A program made the translations under genes and the position numbers. Positions 6,662-9,959 of a stretch of DNA of 9,959 nt are shown here, one piece after another. Under the pieces are notes generated by a model. It did not search any database and was not told the DNA's origin. It saw only the letters and a program-made list of their open reading frames with translations. The DNA comes from Methanobacteriota archaeon. GTDB lineage: Archaea > Thermoplasmatota > Thermoplasmata > RBG-16-68-12. The DNA lies in assembly GCA_005878995.1 (NCBI GenBank), contig VBME01000113.1:1-9959 (forward strand). The letters are read 5' to 3'. The stretch's first letter is position 1. Every line of letters starts with the position of its first letter.

Positions 6662-8128
6662 ATGGAGGCGGTGGCCCAACAGATCGCAGAGCGCGTCCGC
6701 GTCGCAGCCTCCGTCCGTATCGTGACCCACATCGACACCGACGGCATCACGGGTGGCGCAATCGCTTCGGAGGCCCTCGCTCGTGCGGGCATCTCCCACG
6801 AGGTCGCGTTCGTGAAGAAGCTCGACGAGACGGTCCTCACGGAGCTGAAACGGGCTGGGACGCCGCTCGTCTGGTTCATCGATCTCGGCGCCGGCATGCT
6901 CCACGCGTTGCACGGCCTTGATGCGGTGGTCACGGACCATCACGTGCCGACGGAGCGGTCCGTCCCGAAGGCGTTGCGGGGCGACTTGATCCGCTTCGCC
7001 GAATCCCAGGATCGGGTCCTCATGCTGAATCCGCACCTGGAGGGAGAGGGCTCCGACGTCGCGAGCGGCGCGGGGTGCGCGTACGCCGTGGCCAGAGCCC
7101 TCGACGGACGCAACGCCGATCTCGCGGCAATCGCCATCGTCGGCGCGGTCGGCGACGTGCAAGACCAAGAGTTTCGACGCCTCTCCGGATACAACCGAGG
7201 GATCCTCGCGGACGGCGTCGCCGCGGGCGTCGTGAAGGCAGAGATCGATCTGCGACTGTTCGGCCGGGAGACACGGCCCGCGTACAAGATGCTCCAATAC
7301 GCGACGGACCCGTGGATTCCGCGGCTCAGCGGGAACGAGGAGGCGTGTGTCGCCTTCCTCCTGGAACTCGGGGTCGACCTGAAGGTCGAGGATCATTGGC
7401 GAAGCTGGTCCGACCTCGACCGGGGAGAGAAGCAGCGCGTGGTGTCGGCGCTCGTGTCCCACATGCTCGAGCGGGGCTGTGGAGCGAAGGAAGCGGAGCG
7501 GCTCGTCGGGGAGACGTACACCCTGATCCGCGAGCCCGCGGGCAGCCCGACGCGGGATGCGAAGGAGTTCGGCACGCTCGTGAACGCATGCGGTCGGTAC
7601 GACCAGCCGGAGGTCGCTTACCGGGTCTGCCGCGGCGATCGGGACGAGGCGCTCGCCCAGGCTTTGCGGCTCCTCCGAGGCCACCGCGAGTACCTCATGG
7701 ACTCGATGGAAGCAATCGCGGAGGCGGGGATCAACGAGCTTGACGCGATCCAGTATTTCCACGCGGCCGACAAGATCCGCGACACGGTCGTGGGCATCGC
7801 CGCGAGCATGGCCCTCCAGCGAAATGGGACGTCAAAGGATCTGCCGATCATCGCGTTCGCGACGGCGGAGGACGGAATCAAAGTCAGCGCAAGGACGACA
7901 CGAGATCTCGTTGCGCGCGGACTCGATCTCGCAGCGGTCATGCAGGAAGCGAGCAAGGCCGTCGGTGGCTACGGCGGAGGACACCACGCGGCGGCCGGTG
8001 CGACAATTCCACCGGGCACCGAGCAACGGTTCCTCGAGATCGCGAACCGAATGGTCCGCGAGCAGCTTGGACGGTCTACTTCTTCCGACGGGACTTCGGT
8101 CGAGCACCCTGAGGGAACATTTCCATGA
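6662..8128 (+). CDS. archaeal RecJ/GAN-like DHH-DHHA1 phosphoesterase (predicted single-strand exonuclease)
   Basis: A 488-residue DHH-superfamily protein resembling archaeal RecJ/GAN nucleases, which degrade single-stranded DNA or RNA; some bind GINS in the CMG replicative helicase. Motif I is HIDTDG (23-28), motif II is FIDLG (72-76), the signature DHH motif is TDHH (91-94), and motif IV is GAVGDVQD (161-168); these supply the Mn/Mg ligands. LNPHLEGEGSDVASGAG (122-138) is typical of the archaeal group. The C-terminal DHHA1 domain ends with GGYGGGHHAAAGA (435-447). A short polar tail (~25 residues) follows and looks disordered. The ATG at 6662, shortly after a GGTGGGTG sequence, is preferred over the GTG at 6608 because it gives the normal distance to motif I. 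Whether it is the replisome GAN or a paralogue acting in RNA or cyclic dinucleotide turnover cannot be settled here; no GINS gene is adjacent. Confidence 0.9.
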   Translation: MEAVAQQIAERVRVAASVRIVTHIDTDGITGGAIASEALARAGISHEVAFVKKLDETVLTELKRAGTPLVWFIDLGAGMLHALHGLDAVVTDHHVPTERSVPKALRGDLIRFAESQDRVLMLNPHLEGEGSDVASGAGCAYAVARALDGRNADLAAIAIVGAVGDVQDQEFRRLSGYNRGILADGVAAGVVKAEIDLRLFGRETRPAYKMLQYATDPWIPRLSGNEEACVAFLLELGVDLKVEDHWRSWSDLDRGEKQRVVSALVSHMLERGCGAKEAERLVGETYTLIREPAGSPTRDAKEFGTLVNACGRYDQPEVAYRVCRGDRDEALAQALRLLRGHREYLMDSMEAIAEAGINELDAIQYFHAADKIRDTVVGIAASMALQRNGTSKDLPIIAFATAEDGIKVSARTTRDLVARGLDLAAVMQEASKAVGGYGGGHHAAAGATIPPGTEQRFLEIANRMVREQLGRSTSSDGTSVEHPEGTFP

Positions 8129-8212
8129 CTTCGATGAAGGTACCGGCTCATCGACGAACAATGAGGTGACCCGGCTCGAACATGATGTCGCGTGCCTCCG
8201 GGCACTTCTTCG

Positions 8213-8317
8213 CTAGGCCTCAGCCTCGTCGTTCGTCCACATCCTATAATGGGATAAGAGGCGCAGAATCGGAATCTGGCGCCGAGGAAGACGAGTCGTC
8301 CAGTCAATGAACCTCAT
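8213..8317 (-). CDS. possible 34-residue small protein, doubtful
   Basis: A short minus-strand frame beginning MRFIDWTTRLPRRQ and ending MWTNDEAEA. In its favour, a perfect GGAGG lies at 8328-8324, six bases before the ATG. The operon TATA box also reads TTATAAAA on this strand (8378-8371), which would start a transcript near 8348. Against it, third-position G/C is only about two thirds, clearly below the neighbouring genes; the GGAGG is half of a GGAGGCCTCC palindrome and so could be fortuitous; and I recognise no family. The same frame continues far upstream antisense to the ribosomal genes, which is a GC-rich artefact. Probably not coding, but it is the only candidate in the gap. Confidence 0.18.
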   Translation of the reverse strand: MRFIDWTTRLPRRQIPILRLLSHYRMWTNDEAEA

Positions 8318-8362
8318 CGGAGGCCTCCGGCATGTGGTCTGCGATCGGTGGTTCGCGACGGT

Positions 8363-8378
8363 CGCAAACCTTTTATAA
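8363..8378 (+). promoter_or_regulatory. BRE/TATA promoter of the L7Ae-S28e-L24e-ndk operon
   Basis: TTTTATAA at 8371-8378 is a near-consensus archaeal TATA box, preceded by CGCAAACC (8363-8370) in the place of the BRE. The predicted start is about 26 bases downstream of the centre, near 8400, which leaves a leader of roughly 68 bases before the L7Ae ATG. This is the strongest promoter-like sequence in the window, as expected for a ribosomal protein operon. Confidence 0.75.
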
Positions 8379-8411
8379 GCCGCGCCACTTCGAGCGGCGC
8401 TTCTCCGAGGA

Positions 8412-8439
8412 CGGGGAGCCGATGACTGATGACGCCCCG
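8412..8439 (+). promoter_or_regulatory. candidate kink-loop (box C/D-like) element in the L7Ae leader
   Basis: The leader contains a perfect box C core TGATGA (8427-8432). Four bases earlier is a D'-like CCGA (8419-8422, consensus CTGA). They can form the tandem sheared pairs G8428-A8422 and A8429-G8421 and the pair G8431-C8419. Outside them CGGGG (8412-8416) pairs with CCCCG (8435-8439). A CTGA also overlaps the box C core at 8426-8429. L7Ae binds kink-turns and kink-loops, and binding of L7Ae to its own mRNA leader is reported in archaea. The imperfect D' box, the pyrimidine at the first box C position and the irregular bases between the two stems lower confidence. Confidence 0.4.
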
Positions 8440-8451
8440 CATACCGGGGCG
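8433..8451 (+). promoter_or_regulatory. leader hairpin before the L7Ae ribosome-binding site
   Basis: CGCCCCG (8433-8439) is perfectly complementary to CGGGGCG (8445-8451) with a five-base CATAC loop, a strong 7-bp GC hairpin. It ends three bases before the Shine-Dalgarno sequence. Its 5' arm is the same CCCCG that could pair upstream in the kink-loop candidate, so the two structures exclude each other. Confidence 0.6.
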
Positions 8452-8454
8452 GAA

Positions 8455-8460
8455 GGAGGT
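8455..8460 (+). promoter_or_regulatory. strong Shine-Dalgarno sequence of L7Ae
   Basis: GGAGGT seven bases before the ATG at 8468. It decides the start: the in-frame ATG at 8429 has no such site and would add 13 residues not found in L7Ae proteins. It is the clearest ribosome-binding site in a window where most first genes have none. Confidence 0.85.
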
Positions 8461-8467
8461 CTCCGCA

Positions 8468-8839
8468 ATGGCCAAGCCGATGTACGTTCGTTTCGAGATG
8501 CCGAAGGAGCTCGTCGACAAGACGTATCAATCGATCGAGCTCGCGAAGGAGAGCGGGAAAGTCCGCAAAGGGACGAACGAAGTCACGAAGCTCGTCGAAC
8601 GCGGCGAAGCCCAATTCGTCGTCATGGCGGAGGACGTCCAACCCGAAGAGATCCTCGCTCACATGCCTCTCCTGTGCGAGGAGAAGGGCGTGCCCTATGC
8701 GTACGTCCCGAGCAAGCAAGAGCTCGGCGTCGCGGTGGGCCTCGGCAAGGCGACGGCTTCGATCGCGATCCTCGACCCCGGCAAGGCGAAGCCCATGATC
8801 GAGGACGTCTCGGCGAAGATCCGCGCGATGAAGAAGTGA
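8468..8839 (+). CDS. rpl7ae: ribosomal protein L7Ae (eL8)
   Basis: A 123-residue L7Ae, the archaeal kink-turn binding protein. It is a subunit of the large ribosomal particle and also the core protein of box C/D and H/ACA guide RNPs and of archaeal RNase P. The RNA-binding stretch GKVRKGTNEVTKLVERG (30-46) is intact, including the GTNE that reads the sheared G-A pairs. It is followed by VVMAEDVQPEEI (51-62), and by VPYAYVPSKQELGVAVGLG (75-93), which covers the specificity loop. Length is normal. It is the first gene of the operon, with a strong promoter, structured leader and strong Shine-Dalgarno site, and is followed after 27 bases by S28e. The leader structure suggests possible feedback by the protein itself. 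Confidence 0.97.
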   Translation: MAKPMYVRFEMPKELVDKTYQSIELAKESGKVRKGTNEVTKLVERGEAQFVVMAEDVQPEEILAHMPLLCEEKGVPYAYVPSKQELGVAVGLGKATASIAILDPGKAKPMIEDVSAKIRAMKK

Positions 8840-8866
8840 CGGTCGCTCGGTAGGTCGGAGAGGAAG

Positions 8867-9079
8867 ATGGCGGACGAGGACAGCATCCCCGCGGAGGTCG
8901 TCGAGGTCGTCGGCCGGACCGGCATGACGGGCGAGGCGGTCCAGGTCAAGGTCCGCGTCCTTGACGGGCGGGACAAGGGCCGCATCATCACGCGCAACGT
9001 GAAGGGGAGCATTCAGGTCGGGGACGTCCTCATGCTCCGCGAGACCGCCCGCGAGGCCCGCAAGCTCTCGGTCCGGTGA
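8867..9079 (+). CDS. rps28e: ribosomal protein S28e (eS28)
   Basis: A 70-residue small-subunit protein found in archaea and eukaryotes, an OB-fold protein near the mRNA exit/tRNA E-site region of the 30S. The conserved [32 protein letters not shown] core (residues 16-47) is present, and the carboxyl end has the family signature [19 protein letters not shown] ribosome-binding sequence precedes the ATG. The gene lies in the classic L7Ae - S28e - L24e order, 27 bases after L7Ae and four bases before L24e. Confidence 0.97.
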   Translation: MADEDSIPAEVVEVVGRTGMTGEAVQVKVRVLDGRDKGRIITRNVKGSIQVGDVLMLRETAREARKLSVR

Positions 9080-9083
9080 GCCG

Positions 9084-9692
9084 ATGCCGACCCGTCGATC
9101 CTGCTCCTTCTGCGGCAACGAGATCGAGCCCGGGACGGGCAAGATGTTCATCCGGAAGGACGGGACCGTGTTCCTGTTTTGCTCCCACAAATGCCAGTCG
9201 AACATGCTGAAGCTGGGCCGCGTGCCGCGGTGGACCCCGTGGACCCAAGCGTTCCGGCGGGCCGCGGGTCGGGTCACGGAGGAAGCCGTTGTCGTGACGG
9301 AGGAGGCTCCGGTACTCGCAGAAGGGGCCGCCGAGGTCACGATTGAGACCCCGCGAGGGAAGGACATCCCCGCGGACCTCTCGGACCTGATCGACAAGCG
9401 ACTCGGGCCGGACCTCTCCCGTGGGAATCTCGAGCGGTACTTCTCGGACTTCGTCTCAGGCGATACGTTCCGCACCTCGATCCTCGGATGGACGAAGAAG
9501 AAACACGGCGCAAAGCCCGTCACGCATGTGGAGAAGGCGGAGTTCCTCGCGTGGAAAGACTCCCCCGAGGGCCGCCGCGTGTTCAAGTCGTGGCTCGACG
9601 GGCAGTGGCAACAGGTGAAGGGGCGGAAGCGGGAAAGAGAAGAGGAGGAGACGCCCGCTCCCACCGCGAAGAAGGTCAAGAAGGGGAGCTGA
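9084..9692 (+). CDS. rpl24e: ribosomal protein L24e (eL24) with long C-terminal extension
   Basis: The first ~58 residues are a normal archaeal L24e zinc ribbon: CSFC (Cys7, Cys10), [19 protein letters not shown] (Cys33, Cys37), then the basic [14 protein letters not shown] segment. Most archaeal L24e proteins end near here (60-70 residues); this one has 202. A valine- and glutamate-rich linker (about 63-88) leads to a probable folded domain (about 94-178), with [20 protein letters not shown] and a tryptophan-rich end ([22 protein letters not shown]). A charged, probably disordered tail follows ([19 protein letters not shown]). I do not recognise the added domain. Codon use is uniform across the junction and there is no frameshift sign, so the extension looks genuine. 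The stop overlaps the next start (TGATG), implying coupling to ndk. Confidence 0.93.
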   Translation: MPTRRSCSFCGNEIEPGTGKMFIRKDGTVFLFCSHKCQSNMLKLGRVPRWTPWTQAFRRAAGRVTEEAVVVTEEAPVLAEGAAEVTIETPRGKDIPADLSDLIDKRLGPDLSRGNLERYFSDFVSGDTFRTSILGWTKKKHGAKPVTHVEKAEFLAWKDSPEGRRVFKSWLDGQWQQVKGRKREREEEETPAPTAKKVKKGS

Positions 9693-9959
9693 TGGCGGAA
9701 CGCACCTTCGTCCTCCTGAAGCCGGACGCGGTGCAACGCGGACTGATCGGCGAAGTCGTTTCGCGGTTCGAGCGGCGCGGACTCAAGATCGCCGCGATGA
9801 GACTCGTCCGCGTGACTCGATCTCTGGCCGAGAGGTACTATGCGGAACACAAAGGGAAAGTGTTCTTCGAGCCGCTGATGTCGTACGTCGCGGCGGGCCC
9901 CGTCGTCGCGATGGTCCTGGAAGGAGACGGCGCCGTCACCGCGGTTCGCAGGATGATGG
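9692..9959 (+). CDS. ndk: nucleoside diphosphate kinase, partial (C-terminus outside window)
   Basis: The first 89 residues of NDP kinase (full length ~150), which transfers gamma-phosphate from NTPs to NDPs through a phosphohistidine. Present are the N-terminal strand [19 protein letters not shown] (residues 5-23) with the conserved KPD, the helix RFERRGLKI, and [30 protein letters not shown] (49-78), matching the family's substrate-binding region. The catalytic histidine and the NPxxAxxGTIR region lie past the right edge, so catalytic completeness cannot be judged. The ATG overlaps the L24e stop by one base (TGATG), which suggests translational coupling. Linkage of ndk to L7Ae/S28e/L24e is a conserved archaeal arrangement. 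Confidence 0.96.
   Translation, partial: MAERTFVLLKPDAVQRGLIGEVVSRFERRGLKIAAMRLVRVTRSLAERYYAEHKGKVFFEPLMSYVAAGPVVAMVLEGDGAVTAVRRMM

Larger units (their letters stand above)
8129..8467. other. 339-base intergenic region holding the ribosomal operon promoter and leader
   Basis: No convincing plus-strand gene, tRNA or rRNA was found here: no TpsiC-like GGTTCNANNCC on either strand. The stretch is lower in GC than the flanking genes. It contains an isolated CTATAATGGGATAAG segment at 8244-8258 that could be a second TATA-like element with no obvious gene 3' of it. The strong TATA box lies at 8371-8378, and the leader from about 8400 onward carries box C/D-like and hairpin elements. A 34-codon minus-strand frame (8317-8213) is listed separately with low confidence. 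Confidence 0.7.

Noticed and set aside
6570..6933. Upstream extension of the Nudix frame by 121 codons
   Set aside because: The added part is antisense to the RecJ-like gene and compositionally odd; the ATG at 6570 gives the standard Nudix length.
8125..8167. A 14-codon frame overlapping the RecJ-like stop codon (ATGA)
   Set aside because: Too short, no ribosome-binding site, no recognisable product.
8354..8364. GCGAC-G-GTCGC palindrome just before the L7Ae TATA box
   Set aside because: Short, single-base centre, in GC-rich DNA; not enough to call an operator without a second copy or conservation.
8129..8400. Search for a tRNA or other stable RNA in the intergenic region
   Set aside because: No T-arm consensus, CCA end or cloverleaf-like pairing was found on either strand by eye; a covariance-model scan was not possible here.
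8213..9850. A 545-codon minus-strand open frame spanning the ribosomal operon
   Set aside because: It is antisense to four certain genes (L7Ae, S28e, L24e, ndk), is low-complexity in composition and shows no motif; a GC-rich shadow.

Overview
The window comes from a high-GC archaeon, most likely a euryarchaeote (Thermoplasmatota-like lineages would fit, but this is inference). The right end carries the archaeal gene order L7Ae - S28e - L24e - NDP kinase. The other archaeal marks are a RecJ/GAN-type DHH nuclease, an ACT regulator of a family typical of methanogens and relatives, and TATA-type promoters (TTATATATT, TTTTATAA). No bacterial -35/-10 promoters, mobile elements, CRISPR arrays, tRNAs or rRNAs were seen.

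Region 1 (1-4369, minus strand) looks like one transcription unit read right to left: a TrpB2-type tryptophan synthase beta chain, then the two subunits of an ATP-dependent hydantoinase/oxoprolinase-family enzyme. HyuA starts 42 bases after trpB2. HyuB overlaps hyuA by four bases and runs off the left edge. No trpA is present. Region 2 (4391-5710, plus strand) starts at a symmetric TATA sequence shared with trpB2. It holds an ACT-domain amino-acid regulator and an unrecognised ~207-residue protein. The ACT regulator divergent from trpB2 suggests an amino-acid-metabolism theme for the left half.

Region 3 (5684-6570, minus strand) holds a Nudix hydrolase followed by a small CoA-binding Rossmann protein, probably co-transcribed. 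The CoA-binding gene overlaps the unknown plus-strand gene tail to tail by 27 bases. Region 4 (6662-8128, plus) is a RecJ/GAN-like DHH-DHHA1 phosphoesterase, divergent from the Nudix gene.

Region 5 (8129-9959, plus) is a 339-base intergenic stretch followed by the ribosomal operon. That stretch has a strong TATA box and a structured leader before L7Ae. The operon is tightly packed: L7Ae, S28e, an L24e with an unusual ~130-residue C-terminal extension, and NDP kinase cut off by the right edge. The most interesting signals are a box C/D-like kink-loop candidate in the L7Ae leader, which fits autoregulation by L7Ae; the extended L24e; and the trpB2-hyuA-hyuB linkage.
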